A stretch of DNA of 64,000 nucleotides from JAXGMQ01 sp040768585 (GCA_040768585.1 JAXGMQ010000001.1:2046001-2110000); one strand, 5' to 3'. Numbered from the stretch's first letter, positions 25,919-36,334 are shown. Translations and numbers: made by a program. Notes: generated from the sequence alone by a model not told the origin.

Positions 25919-28900
25919 TTATGCCTCTATAAGTTCCTCATCAATAATAGCGGATTCATCCGATTCCTCGAGTGACTCGAGGTCAAAGCCCTTGTAGCTG
26001 TCGATACCCGTGCCTGCTGGTATGAGCTGACCGACAATGATTGCCTCTTTAAGTCCGTGTATCGGGTCTATTTTTCCCTCTGCGGCAGCCTTCGCAAGAA
26101 CCCTTGGTGTTTCCTGGAAACTGGCAGCAGAGAGGAACGAGTCGGAGGTGATAGCGGATTTCGTGACTCTCTGGAGCACAGGCATGAACGTGGCCGGCTT
26201 CTTGTTTTGGGCAATTAGAAGTCTATTGGCTTCCTCAATCTCAAGCTTGTCATGAATCTCTCTCAGGATAAATTCTGAATCACCTGGATCCTTGATTTGG
26301 ACTCTGCGGAGAAGTTGGTGAATGATTATTTCGATGTGTTTGTCGTTGATATCTACACCCTGAGATTTGTACACCTTTTGAATCTGCTCAATGAGATAGT
26401 TCTGGGTCGCTCTGATACCCTTGATTTTGAGGAGGTCATGGGGATTGAGCGGGCCCTCTGTAAGAGGTTGTCCTGCATCGATTGTTTCACCATCTGACAC
26501 GAGAAGTTTACTAATATATGAGGCTTTGTAGGACTTCGAAGCCCCATCCTTGCTTGTGACTGTGATATTGAGAAGGTCTTGATCTTGCTCGATTGAAACC
26601 TCGCCAGAGATTGATGTGATGGGGGCTTCGCCCTTCGGTTTCCTCGCCTCGAAGAGCTCCTCGACCCTTGGAAGACCTGATGTGATATCGACTGATGCGA
26701 CACCACCCATGTGGAATGTCTTGAGTGTAAGCTGTGTTCCGGGTTCTCCGATTGACTGAGCAGCGACAGTTCCCACTGCCTCACCAACGTTGACGAGTTT
26801 TCTGGTTGAAAGGTCTCTACCGTAGCAAAGGGCGCATACACCTTCACTACTCGAACACATCATAGGAGACCTTACCTTGACCTTCTCGATTCTAGCTTCA
26901 GTGATTTGTTCAATGGCTATTTCGTCGATGATTTCATTCTGCTTGAGCAGAACCTCTGGATCACCTGTGGCGATGAGTATATCAACTATTCCAAGCTTTT
27001 TCGCGTGTGAGAGAAGTTTTTTTGTTACCTTTATGCCGGACTCAAAAACAATCTCGCCGTTCTCCTGGATGTCTTGGGCTAATGTCTTACCTACAGAATC
27101 AGCATCGTTTACATCGACCACCTCAGACGGATAAACGAGGATATCCTCAGCAGCCGTTCTACCGATTATTCTCTCCTTGAGTGGCTCAATTAATGACTTG
27201 CCGTCGTAGAGAGGAGTGAGAATGATTCCTTCAATAGGTGTTGTCACAACCACATGGTCGATACCGAGTTCGTCAACCTCAACAGCTTTCTTGAGTGATA
27301 TTGTCTTGCCTGCCTGGACTATAACCTTGTTGGTAACCGGGTCTTTGATATCTTCAGCAGCAGTCTTCCCAACAATCTGGATAGAGATCTTCTTCTGAAT
27401 CTCACCAGCTACGATAATTGGTCTGACTTCGCTTCTGCAGCAATCATGTTCTCTTACAACGATATCATGTGATACATCGACAAGACGCCTTGTGAGGTAT
27501 CCTGAGTCAGATGTTCTAAGAGCTGTATCGGCAAGACCCTTTCTCGCACCAGAGGTTGAGATGAAGTATTCAAGAACGGTGTGACCCTCTTTGAGGTTGG
27601 ATTTGATAGGGAACTCAATGATCTTGTTTGTTGGGTCAGCCATAAGTCCACGAAGACCAACAAGCTGGTTAATCTGTTTGGGCGATCCTCTCGCTCCAGA
27701 ATTTGCCATCATGTGGATCGGGTCATATGGTGTAAAGCTTGTGAAAACCTCGTTTTTAATTTCTTCCGAAGCACCCCTCCAAAGTGAGATTACCTCTTCG
27801 TATCTCTCGTTATCCGAAATGAGTCCCCTCTCGAAATATTCAGTTACCTTGTCAACCTTTTTTTCGGTTTCCTGGACAATCTCATCACGCTTTTTTGGGA
27901 CAATCATGTTTGGCATACCGATTGACATACCACCGATTGACGCCCACTCGAAACCGATCTCTTTGATCTTGTCAAGAAGAACAGCAGTGATGGCTGAACC
28001 ATTGATACGGTAGCACTCTAGAATCTGGTTTCTTAATTCACCAACCTTCATCACTTCGTTGATGAAGGGAAGATTCCATCCACCGGTGTAAGAGCTGTCT
28101 GTTGCCTGCTCATAAACATCGGCTCTGTGTGACATCTCGGGCTCAAGGGTTTCACGAACCATCCCGTTGTAAAGAACTCTGCCAACTGATGTGATGATTG
28201 TTTTGCCGTTTTTGTCGGTGACTGTGTGATTTCTTCCGTTTTCTCGGTAGCTCTCACCGTATGGGATTCTGTATTTGACGGTGTCACGGAGCTTGTGAAT
28301 GCCCTGTTTGTAGGAATTGTTAACCTCGAAGTAGTTATCGTAGGTCTTGTCGACAAAGTGGGAATCGTCTGTGAGTGTGATGTAATAGCAGCCAAGGATA
28401 ATGTCCTCAATTGGGGTGATGATTGGGTCACCAGATGCAGGAGACAGAATTGAACGGGAGGAGAGCATGAGAATCCTTGACTCCATCTGAGCCGAGAGCG
28501 TAAGTGGGACATGAACAGCCATCTGGTCACCGTCAAAGTCAGCGTTGAATGGCTTACAGACAAGCGGTGGGATCTGAAGCGCTTTGCCCTCGCAAAGAAC
28601 CGGGTCAAATGCTTCGATACCAAGTCTGTGGAGTGTTGGAGCACGGTTGAGAAGAACTGGGTGTCCCTTAACAACCTCAGATAGAATTTTGTAAACTTCT
28701 GGGTGCTGCTGCTCGATTAGTGACCTTGCCTGCCTAAGGCTCTGTGTGAATCCAGTTCTGACAAGCCCTTCCATGACAAACGGCTTAAAGAGTTCGAGCG
28801 CCATTTCCTTCGGAAGACCGCACTGGTCAATACGAAGCCTTGGATTGACAACAATTACGGAACGACCGGAGTAGTCAACGCGTTTTCCAAGAAGGTTCTG

Positions 28901-29866
28901 TCTGAAACGACCCTCTTTACCCTTGAGTGTGTCTGAGAGAGACTTGAGTGGTCTGTTGGCTGTGCCGAGGATTGGTCTGTCGCGCTTTGAGTTATCGAAC
29001 AGAGCATCAACCGATTCCTGAAGCATACGCTTCTCGTTTTGAATCATGATGTCCGGAGCTTTGACTTCCATGAGCTTCTTGAGCCTGGTGTTCCTGTTGA
29101 TGACGCGCTGATATAAGTCGTTGAGGTCAGCAGTTGCGAATCTGCCGCCCTCGAGTTGGATGAGCGGTCGAAGGTCTGGCGGAATTACTGGGATGACATC
29201 AAGAATCATGTTTGCAGGAGTTCTACCTGTTGACTGGAACGCCTTGACGACATTGAGCCTCTTGATGGCTTTTGCTTTTTTCTGGGCTGAGCCACTCTCA
29301 AGGTCAACAATGAGCTCCTCTTCGAGCTTGTTAAGGTCTATCTCTGAAATCAAATCAAGGATTGCCTCAGCGCCCTTCTTGGCTTTGAATTCATACTGTT
29401 TGCTGTACTCTCTGTATTCCTCGTCTGTGAGGAGTTGCATTTTCTTGAGCGGAGAATCCATTTCATCAATAACGACATAGTTGATGAAATATGTGATTTT
29501 TGCCAATACCTTGCCAGTGATATTCAGAAGCAGTGCGATGTATGGCATTGTTTTGAGATACCAGGTGTGAATGACTGGAGCTGCAAGCTCGATGTGACCA
29601 AATCTCTCACGTCTTACTTTGTTGATGATGACTTCAACTCCGCAGCGGTCACAAACAACACCCTTGTACCTGGCTCCTTTGAATTTTCCGCATCTGCACT
29701 CGTAATCCCTCATGGGACCAAAAATCTTCTCGCAGAACAAACCATCTGGCTCTGGTTTGAAGTTTCTGTATGAGATTGTTTCAGACTTCTTTACCTCTCC
29801 ATGACTCCAGGAGCGAATCTCCTCAGGAGAAGCCAAAAGAATCCGAACGGCGGTGTTTTTCTCCAC
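25919..29866 (-). CDS. rpoC: RNA polymerase beta-prime subunit
   Basis: The 1315-residue beta-prime chain of RNA polymerase. The N-terminal zinc site CRCGKF ... CDRCGVEV, the catalytic NADFDGDQMAV loop near residue 440 that holds Mg2+, and the second zinc site (first Cys in VREHDC, then CSSSEGVCALCYG) are intact. Between the parts of that second zinc site lie about 180 residues, longer than the roughly 75 in Bacillus. They form repeats of a small module (KTAAEDI ... TISLKKAVEVDELGIDHV; RTAAEDILV; TLAQDI ... VTKKLLSHAKKLGIVDI). The start is a GTG at 29866 after AGGAGG. It follows the EF-G-like gene by 13 bases, not rpoB. Confidence 0.98.
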   Translation of the reverse strand: MEKNTAVRILLASPEEIRSWSHGEVKKSETISYRNFKPEPDGLFCEKIFGPMRDYECRCGKFKGARYKGVVCDRCGVEVIINKVRRERFGHIELAAPVIHTWYLKTMPYIALLLNITGKVLAKITYFINYVVIDEMDSPLKKMQLLTDEEYREYSKQYEFKAKKGAEAILDLISEIDLNKLEEELIVDLESGSAQKKAKAIKRLNVVKAFQSTGRTPANMILDVIPVIPPDLRPLIQLEGGRFATADLNDLYQRVINRNTRLKKLMEVKAPDIMIQNEKRMLQESVDALFDNSKRDRPILGTANRPLKSLSDTLKGKEGRFRQNLLGKRVDYSGRSVIVVNPRLRIDQCGLPKEMALELFKPFVMEGLVRTGFTQSLRQARSLIEQQHPEVYKILSEVVKGHPVLLNRAPTLHRLGIEAFDPVLCEGKALQIPPLVCKPFNADFDGDQMAVHVPLTLSAQMESRILMLSSRSILSPASGDPIITPIEDIILGCYYITLTDDSHFVDKTYDNYFEVNNSYKQGIHKLRDTVKYRIPYGESYRENGRNHTVTDKNGKTIITSVGRVLYNGMVRETLEPEMSHRADVYEQATDSSYTGGWNLPFINEVMKVGELRNQILECYRINGSAITAVLLDKIKEIGFEWASIGGMSIGMPNMIVPKKRDEIVQETEKKVDKVTEYFERGLISDNERYEEVISLWRGASEEIKNEVFTSFTPYDPIHMMANSGARGSPKQINQLVGLRGLMADPTNKIIEFPIKSNLKEGHTVLEYFISTSGARKGLADTALRTSDSGYLTRRLVDVSHDIVVREHDCCRSEVRPIIVAGEIQKKISIQIVGKTAAEDIKDPVTNKVIVQAGKTISLKKAVEVDELGIDHVVVTTPIEGIILTPLYDGKSLIEPLKERIIGRTAAEDILVYPSEVVDVNDADSVGKTLAQDIQENGEIVFESGIKVTKKLLSHAKKLGIVDILIATGDPEVLLKQNEIIDEIAIEQITEARIEKVKVRSPMMCSSSEGVCALCYGRDLSTRKLVNVGEAVGTVAAQSIGEPGTQLTLKTFHMGGVASVDITSGLPRVEELFEARKPKGEAPITSISGEVSIEQDQDLLNITVTSKDGASKSYKASYISKLLVSDGETIDAGQPLTEGPLNPHDLLKIKGIRATQNYLIEQIQKVYKSQGVDINDKHIEIIIHQLLRRVQIKDPGDSEFILREIHDKLEIEEANRLLIAQNKKPATFMPVLQRVTKSAITSDSFLSAASFQETPRVLAKAAAEGKIDPIHGLKEAIIVGQLIPAGTGIDSYKGFDLESLEESDESAIIDEELIEA

Positions 29867-29879
29867 GATATGCCTCCTA

Positions 29880-31964
29880 CTAGCCCTGTTGCTCTTTCTC
29901 GGCCTGGGCTGCGGCTATGACATCTTCCTGAAGTTTTGGTGGTGCGATTTCGTAATGGTCAAACTCCATTGAGAATGTTCCACGTCCCTGGGTTATCTGG
30001 TTGAGATCGATTGCGTATCTCTGAACCTCAACAAGTGGAGCTTGGGCTTTGATGACCTGGTTCTTGCCTGATGCCTCTGAGCCCATGATTCTGCCACGCT
30101 TGGATGAGATGTCACCCATGATGTCACCCATGTACTGGTCTGGAACGATGATTGTCATATTGTAGATTGGCTCAAGAATAACTGGATTTGCCTGATCCAT
30201 AGCCGCTCTGAACGCAAGGTTTGCAGCCATCTTGAAGGCCATTTCAGAAGAGTCAACAGCGTGGTATGAGCCGTCATAAACATTAACGCCGATGTCTGTG
30301 ACCTGGAATCCTGCGAGTTTGCCCTCAACTAGCGCTTCTCTCCAGCCCTTCTCGATTGCAGGGACGTAGTTCTTTGGAATGGCTCCACCAAAGATTGACT
30401 CGGTGAACTCAAAACCCGAACCTCTTGGAAGTGGTTTGACCTCGCACCAGCAGTCTCCGAACTGTCCATGACCACCGGTCTGTTTCTTGTGACGACCCTG
30501 AACCTTGACTGCCCTTGAGATAGTTTCTCTGTATGCGATCTTTGGCCAGCTTGTAGTCACGTTTACACCAAATTTGCTCTGGAGTTTCTCGATTGATGCG
30601 TTGATATGGGCTTCGCCAAGACCACCGAGAACGATTTCTCTTGTCTCGTCTGACCTGACATATTCCAAACTTGGGTCTTCCTCGATGAGCCTCTTAACAG
30701 ATGTGCCAATCTTATCCTCGTCGGCTTTTGATTTTGCATGAAGCGCCATTCTCATGACTGGATTGGGGAACTTGATCCCTGTGATGTTGATTTCGTTGCC
30801 CTTCTCGCAAAGCGAATCGCCTGTGAGTGTGTGGGCAAGCTTTGTGAGTACCGCAATGTCTCCAGCCATGACCTCTGAGACGTTGACCTGCTTCTTGCCA
30901 AATGGGATTGAGATTGCGCTGATTCTTTCAATCTCACCCTTTGCAACATTTATTGGCTTTGTGTCTGAACGAAGCATACCGGATGTTACCTTGAGGTAAC
31001 TGATTCTGCCAACAAATGGGTCAGCTGATGTTTTAAAGACAAATGCAGAAAATGGCTTAGATTTGTCGATTGCGACTTCGGCGTCTGCGCCTTTTGGATC
31101 CTTACCGGTTTCTGGTGGTCTCATATCAGGTGATGGGAGAAGATTGACAACTGAGTCGAGAATGTTCTGAACACCGATGTTAGAAAGTCCTGAGCAAGCC
31201 ATGATTGGGAAGACCTTACCTGTCATGATGGCGTCGTTGAGAGCCTTGATAATGTCTTCCTGAGATGGCTCGTTGCCCTCAAGATAGGCTTCGAGCATGG
31301 CGTCGTTTGTCTCTGAGACGACCTCTACAAGGTTTGCGTAGTACTCGTCCCTCTTTGACTTGAGTTCCGCTGGTATCTCTTCGACTTTGGACTTCTTACC
31401 GCCGCCCTCGAAGGTGTAGGCTTTACCGCTCACAACATCGACAACACCCTTGAAGTTTTCGCCTTCCCCCCACGGGAAGGTGAAGACCATCGCAGACTTT
31501 GTGAGGTTTTCTATGATTTGGGGGATTACCTCATCAAAGTTCGCATTCTCTCTGTCCATTTTGTTGACGACGATGATTCTTGGGAGGTTTCTCTCCTCGC
31601 AATAGTGCCACATCTTCTCAGTGCCAACCTGGACACCACCAAGAACGTCGATGAACACAAGGGCTGAGTCTGCGGCTCTGATACCTGAGACAGCCTCCCC
31701 CAAGAAGTCAAAGAAGCCGGGTGTGTCGATTATGTTTATCTTTGTGTTTTTATACTCTATCGGGGCAACTGCCATGTTGATTGAGAGCCCCTTCTTTGCC
31801 TCGTCTGGGTCAAAGTCGGAGATTGTGCTACCAGTTGCAACTGCGCCAATCTTGTCGATAGCACCGCTATCGAATGCTGCAGCATCAAGCCAGGATGTTT
31901 TACCTGCGCCACCGTGTGAGCAAAGCACTATATTGCGAATATCTTTTGTGTCGTAAGTTTTCAT
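29880..31964 (-). CDS. EF-G-like translational GTPase (EF-G2 type)
   Basis: A 694-residue translation GTPase. The G domain has P-loop SHGGAGKTS (16-24), DTPG (80-83) and NKMD (134-137). Domains II-V follow, with domain IV beginning AYRETISRAVKVQGRHKKQTGGHGQFGD. The P-loop lacks the usual AHIDAGKTT form of EF-G, and DTPGFFDF replaces DTPGHVDF, so the histidine implicated in GTP hydrolysis of canonical EF-G is absent. This fits the EF-G-like (FusA2, EF-G2) family, whose function is poorly known and which may lack translocase activity. It lies 26 bases after rpoB and 13 before rpoC, with GGAGG upstream. Canonical fusA with rpsL/rpsG/tuf is not in this window. Confidence 0.9.
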   Translation of the reverse strand: MKTYDTKDIRNIVLCSHGGAGKTSWLDAAAFDSGAIDKIGAVATGSTISDFDPDEAKKGLSINMAVAPIEYKNTKINIIDTPGFFDFLGEAVSGIRAADSALVFIDVLGGVQVGTEKMWHYCEERNLPRIIVVNKMDRENANFDEVIPQIIENLTKSAMVFTFPWGEGENFKGVVDVVSGKAYTFEGGGKKSKVEEIPAELKSKRDEYYANLVEVVSETNDAMLEAYLEGNEPSQEDIIKALNDAIMTGKVFPIMACSGLSNIGVQNILDSVVNLLPSPDMRPPETGKDPKGADAEVAIDKSKPFSAFVFKTSADPFVGRISYLKVTSGMLRSDTKPINVAKGEIERISAISIPFGKKQVNVSEVMAGDIAVLTKLAHTLTGDSLCEKGNEINITGIKFPNPVMRMALHAKSKADEDKIGTSVKRLIEEDPSLEYVRSDETREIVLGGLGEAHINASIEKLQSKFGVNVTTSWPKIAYRETISRAVKVQGRHKKQTGGHGQFGDCWCEVKPLPRGSGFEFTESIFGGAIPKNYVPAIEKGWREALVEGKLAGFQVTDIGVNVYDGSYHAVDSSEMAFKMAANLAFRAAMDQANPVILEPIYNMTIIVPDQYMGDIMGDISSKRGRIMGSEASGKNQVIKAQAPLVEVQRYAIDLNQITQGRGTFSMEFDHYEIAPPKLQEDVIAAAQAEKEQQG

Positions 31965-31990
31965 ATATTCCTCCAGTTTCCTTGGTTAGA

Positions 31991-34900
31991 TTAGCTCTCA
32001 ATCTCTTCGAGTTCTTCGTCAATATCTATCATCTCGACTTCAGGGACTTTAATGTCCTCATCGAGGGTGATTCTTTCATCCTCGAGATGTATCTTGAGTT
32101 TTGGTTCTTCCTCAGTTTTCTTTGTCTCTCTATCGATCATATGCAAGTCAATGCAAAGACCCTTGAGTTCCCTCTTGATAACCTTGAACGACTCAGGAGT
32201 GCCGGATTCGGGGATTGGTTTTCCTCTGCAAATAGCCTCGTAGGCTTTGATTCTGCCCTCTGTGTCGTCTGACTTGAGAGTGAGCATCTCTCTGAGAGTG
32301 TGGGCTGCACCATAGGCTTCGAGTGCCCAGACTTCCATCTCTCCGAGTCTCTGTCCGCCAAACTGCGCCTTACCACCGAGTGGTTGCTGTGTAATGAGGG
32401 CGTAGGGACCAGTTGACCTTGCGTGGATTTTGTCCTCGACAAGATGGTCAAGCTTGAGCATGTATGCGTATCCAAGAGTTACCTTCTGATGGAAGGGTTC
32501 TCCGGTATAACCGTCATAAAGCCTCATCTTGCCGTCGTTTGGCAGCCCTGCTTTGTCTAGAGCATCGACAACATCTTTTTCCTTTGCTCCAAAGAAAACT
32601 GGGGTAGCGAAGTAGACTCCGAGTCTCTTTGCTGCAAATCCAAGGTTTGTCTCATAAATCTGACCAATGTTCATACGAGATGGTACTCCAAGCGGAGAAA
32701 GAACGATGTCGATTGGATCTCCATCCTCCATGTATGGCATGTCGTATCTTGGGAGAATCTTTGAGATAACGCCCTTGTTACCATGACGACCTGACATCTT
32801 GTCGCCGACTTGAATCTTCCTCTTTTGGGCGACATAGACCTTTGCCATCATGTTGACACCAACTGGAAGCTCATCAGATTTGTCGCGCTTGAAGAGCTTT
32901 GTTTTGATGACAACACCTGTCTCGCCGGGATTTAGTCTGAGTGAGGAATCTCTGACGTCTTGACCTTTACGGTCAAACATGGCTCTCCAGAGCTTCATCT
33001 CTGGGGTGAACTCAGACTCAGCCTTCGGAGTGACTTTACCAACAAGAATATCACCAGGGCCGACTTCTGTTCCGACCTTGATGATTCCATCTTCGTCGAG
33101 GTTACGAAGCAGCTCCTCAGACACGTTTGGAATCTCTCTTGTCAGCTCCTCAGGGCCAACCTTGGTGTCTCTTACGTGCGCTGTTTTTTCCTTGATGTGG
33201 ATGGAGGTGTAGGTGTCCTCATAAACAAGACGTTCGTTGATGACGATAGCGTCCTGATAGTTGTATCCCCTCCATGGGAGATAGGCAACAAGCACGTTCT
33301 GACCAATGGCAAGGTCACCCCTGTCACAAGCTTGCCCGTCAATGATGACATCGCCTGCTGAGACGAAATCACCCTTTCTAACGAGTGAACGCTGGTTGAT
33401 GCAGATATCTTGGTTGGAGCGGAAGAACTTCTGGAGCTCGTATGTTGTTTCGTGAGAGACCTTGATGTCGTCGATTCCGAGGCTTGCGAGTTTCTTAAGA
33501 AGGTCGGTTGTGAGGTAGGAGCCTCTATAGGCTATCACATCCTCCCCTTCGGATATGTCCTGGGCGAGAATTCTTGATGACTGCATCAGCTTGCCATTGA
33601 AAACAAACACGTCATTCTCAAGAAGGCTCATGATGTCGACTACTCTGATTGTTTCAATATCAGCAGCGAGTAGGAGTCTCAGAATGTCCTCGGTAACAAA
33701 AGAGGAGTCAATCTTGTCGTAAACACTCGATTCCTTTGGGTTTGGAAGAAGAATCTTGCCAAGGAAACTGCTCTTTTTTGCGCCAATGATAAGAGAGGAA
33801 ACCGGAAGTGTTTCGATAGCGTCTTCAATGTGAACAGTAACTTCCTTGATGTTTGATGTGAAGAGCTTCTTCAATCCTGCTTCAGTTATCTTTTTCTCTG
33901 ACGCGATGGCTGTTTTACCTTCACTGTCAAGAGCCGGTTCGGCGAGTTTCATGCCAATGAGGTCGGTGTTCTTTTCGATACCGACATACTCAGCAAGATT
34001 GATTGTCTCTACATCATCACGCTTTATCGTTCTAACCTTGAAACAGTTGTTTTGAACTAGTTTTCTCGCGATCGAACCATCGATGAGCTCACCGATTTTC
34101 CCGACATTCTCAATGTCCTCTCCGAGGAACCTGTAAAGAATGTCTCTGTTGATTGCGCCGAGATTGTGAGAAACGGGAGATGCATCAAGTGATGCAATCT
34201 TGATTGTTCCAGCATCAACGTACGAAACAACGCCAGACTCCTTTGCAAGAACGACAGAGCAGTTGTCAACAACAACCTGGTGTTCCATGCCGGTTCCAAC
34301 TCTTGGTGCCTCTGGATTGATGAGGGGAACGGCCTGGTGCTGCATGTTGCAACCCATGAGGGCGCGTTTTGCTTCGTCGTGATCGAGGAATGGGATAAGT
34401 GTCGCTGACGCAGAGAAAACCTGGTTTGGCGAGATGTCGATGTAGTCGATCTCATCACCTTCGAATATGGCAATCTCTGACTTGTAACGACATACAGCCT
34501 CTCCAATAATCTTTCCGTCCTTGTCAAGCTCAGTGTTTGACTGAGCTATCTTGTAGTTTTCCTCATCATCAGCCGCGAGATAGTCAACCGTATCAGTGAC
34601 TCTACTGTCCTCGACTTTCAGGTATGGTGCTTTGATGAAGCCAAACTCGTCGACAATGGCATAGCTTGAAAGTGAGTTGATTAGTCCTACGTTTCCACCC
34701 TCTGGAGTTTCGATAGGGCAAATTCTTGAGTAGTGTGAGTTGTGGACGTCACGGACATCGGCTCCAGCACGCTCCCTGTTGAGACCGCCTGGTCCAAGTG
34801 ACGAGAGTCTTCGCTTGTGTGTGAGTTCCGCAACAGGATTTGTCTGGTTCATAAACTGTGAGAGTTGTCCGAGACCAAAGAATTCTCTGATCGAGGCGAT

Positions 34901-36178
34901 GATTGGTCTGACATTGATGATGTTTTGAACCGTCAAATCCTCGTCTGGGAGGGTGATTATTTTCTCTCTGACAATCTTGAGCATCCTAAGGAAACCGATT
35001 CGAAGCTGGTTTTGTAGAAGCTCACCAACTGACCTTACTCGCTTGTTGGCAAGATGGTCTTTGTTATCAGCTTCAACCTCACCGTGATAGAGCTTGTGAA
35101 GGTGTCTTAAAATTGCTCTGACGTCCTCAAGAGTCACAAGACTAGAGTCTAGGTTGAGTCCGAGTTTCTTGTTGATTTTGAATCTTCCGACGTCTGAGAG
35201 GTTGTTGCGTCTTGGGTCACGGAGAAGATTGTGGACGAGGTTCTCAGCGTTTTCTATTGTTGGTCTCTCGCCCGGTCTTATATGTTTGAATATATCAATA
35301 AGGGCTTCTTCGCGTGTCTTTGTTTTGTCTTTTTCGAGTGTGGCAACAATGAAGAACGCAATATCTTTGTCATGATAGGATATCTCATCAATATCAAGAC
35401 GCTTGATTTCGTCGATGATGATGTCCGTCAGGATGGTACCCTCTGTGTAGAGGTCGTGTCCTGTGGTTGGATGGTAAACAGCATCAGCAAGTGATCTGCC
35501 GAGGGCTTTATCGATAGCGCCTTTCTCTGTGGCTCTTGCTGTTATGGTGATGTCTTCGTTGAAAAGCTCTCTGATTTCATCATCGGTCAGGTCACCCATA
35601 ACTCGAAGTAGTTCAGTGACTGGAATCTTCTTTGATTTCTTGTCTATCTTAACATATGCGATTTCGTCTTCGCCAAGTTCAAACTCCAACCAAGACCCAC
35701 TGTAAGGGATGACTGTTGCCATTGCTCTTGGTCTTGTTGTTGTGGTGAGATTCTCATACTCAAAGTAAACACCGGGTGAACGAACAAGCTGGGATACAAC
35801 CACTCTCTCGACTCCGTTGACAATGAAAGTGCCAGCAGTCGTCATTTGTGGAAGTTCTCCAGCGAAAAGCTCCTGTTCCTTTATTTCTCCAGTCTCTTTA
35901 TTAATAAGTCTGACTGTGAGTTTAAGCGGGATTGTGTAGTTTAAACTTCTTGACTTACATTCCAATGGTGTATGAGCCGACTCTCCAAGGATGTAGTCAA
36001 CAAATTCAACCTCTACTTTACCAGACTCCCTTAATGAACGATCCTGATTGAGCGACTCAATCAAAGACTTCAAACCATCTGTGAGGAATCGTTCATATGA
36101 CTCTCTTTGCAACTTGATGAGGTTTGGAGGATTAACCGCTGGTCTCCTTTTCCCAAACCAAACCCGATCAATTCTCAT
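31991..36178 (-). CDS. rpoB: RNA polymerase beta subunit
   Basis: The 1395-residue beta chain of RNA polymerase. Conserved parts include the fork and rifampicin regions (FGLGQLSQFMNQTNPVAELTHKRR), the RSNQDICINQRSLVRKGD block, PWRGYNYQDAIVINERLV, and QPLGGKAQFGGQRLGEMEVWALEAYGA near the C-terminus. An acidic tail ends the protein. It is longer than most bacterial RpoB because about 250 residues (roughly 655-905) interrupt the segment between GVVSYVDAGTIKI and YELQKFFRSNQ. The operon is rpoB, EF-G-like, rpoC; rplKAJL do not precede it. A strong promoter lies at 36244-36272. Ribosome site AAGGA precedes the ATG. Confidence 0.98.
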   Translation of the reverse strand: MRIDRVWFGKRRPAVNPPNLIKLQRESYERFLTDGLKSLIESLNQDRSLRESGKVEVEFVDYILGESAHTPLECKSRSLNYTIPLKLTVRLINKETGEIKEQELFAGELPQMTTAGTFIVNGVERVVVSQLVRSPGVYFEYENLTTTTRPRAMATVIPYSGSWLEFELGEDEIAYVKIDKKSKKIPVTELLRVMGDLTDDEIRELFNEDITITARATEKGAIDKALGRSLADAVYHPTTGHDLYTEGTILTDIIIDEIKRLDIDEISYHDKDIAFFIVATLEKDKTKTREEALIDIFKHIRPGERPTIENAENLVHNLLRDPRRNNLSDVGRFKINKKLGLNLDSSLVTLEDVRAILRHLHKLYHGEVEADNKDHLANKRVRSVGELLQNQLRIGFLRMLKIVREKIITLPDEDLTVQNIINVRPIIASIREFFGLGQLSQFMNQTNPVAELTHKRRLSSLGPGGLNRERAGADVRDVHNSHYSRICPIETPEGGNVGLINSLSSYAIVDEFGFIKAPYLKVEDSRVTDTVDYLAADDEENYKIAQSNTELDKDGKIIGEAVCRYKSEIAIFEGDEIDYIDISPNQVFSASATLIPFLDHDEAKRALMGCNMQHQAVPLINPEAPRVGTGMEHQVVVDNCSVVLAKESGVVSYVDAGTIKIASLDASPVSHNLGAINRDILYRFLGEDIENVGKIGELIDGSIARKLVQNNCFKVRTIKRDDVETINLAEYVGIEKNTDLIGMKLAEPALDSEGKTAIASEKKITEAGLKKLFTSNIKEVTVHIEDAIETLPVSSLIIGAKKSSFLGKILLPNPKESSVYDKIDSSFVTEDILRLLLAADIETIRVVDIMSLLENDVFVFNGKLMQSSRILAQDISEGEDVIAYRGSYLTTDLLKKLASLGIDDIKVSHETTYELQKFFRSNQDICINQRSLVRKGDFVSAGDVIIDGQACDRGDLAIGQNVLVAYLPWRGYNYQDAIVINERLVYEDTYTSIHIKEKTAHVRDTKVGPEELTREIPNVSEELLRNLDEDGIIKVGTEVGPGDILVGKVTPKAESEFTPEMKLWRAMFDRKGQDVRDSSLRLNPGETGVVIKTKLFKRDKSDELPVGVNMMAKVYVAQKRKIQVGDKMSGRHGNKGVISKILPRYDMPYMEDGDPIDIVLSPLGVPSRMNIGQIYETNLGFAAKRLGVYFATPVFFGAKEKDVVDALDKAGLPNDGKMRLYDGYTGEPFHQKVTLGYAYMLKLDHLVEDKIHARSTGPYALITQQPLGGKAQFGGQRLGEMEVWALEAYGAAHTLREMLTLKSDDTEGRIKAYEAICRGKPIPESGTPESFKVIKRELKGLCIDLHMIDRETKKTEEEPKLKIHLEDERITLDEDIKVPEVEMIDIDEELEEIES

Positions 36179-36243
36179 AAGGTTTCCTTCCTTACCCGTG
36201 CCAAGGGCATACGAATTGCTAGGGCCTTTATAGACAAATTGAT

Positions 36244-36272
36244 ATACTAAATCTTGCGACCAGCCTTGTCAA
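36244..36272 (-). promoter_or_regulatory. Promoter for rpoB operon
   Basis: On the minus strand, -35 TTGACA (36267-36272) and -10 TAGTAT (36244-36249) are 17 bases apart. Predicted start near 36237, giving a leader of about 60 bases before rpoB. Confidence 0.8.
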
Positions 36273-36334
36273 CAACAATTTTGTTTAGCTTTCCAAATGG
36301 AAGCAAAATTTGGCAAGTTGCTCTCTAAATGGCT

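Noticed and set aside
28051..28674. 207-residue minus-strand frame in rpoC
   Set aside because: It is an out-of-frame shadow of rpoC, rich in Ser/Thr/Arg, without family features.
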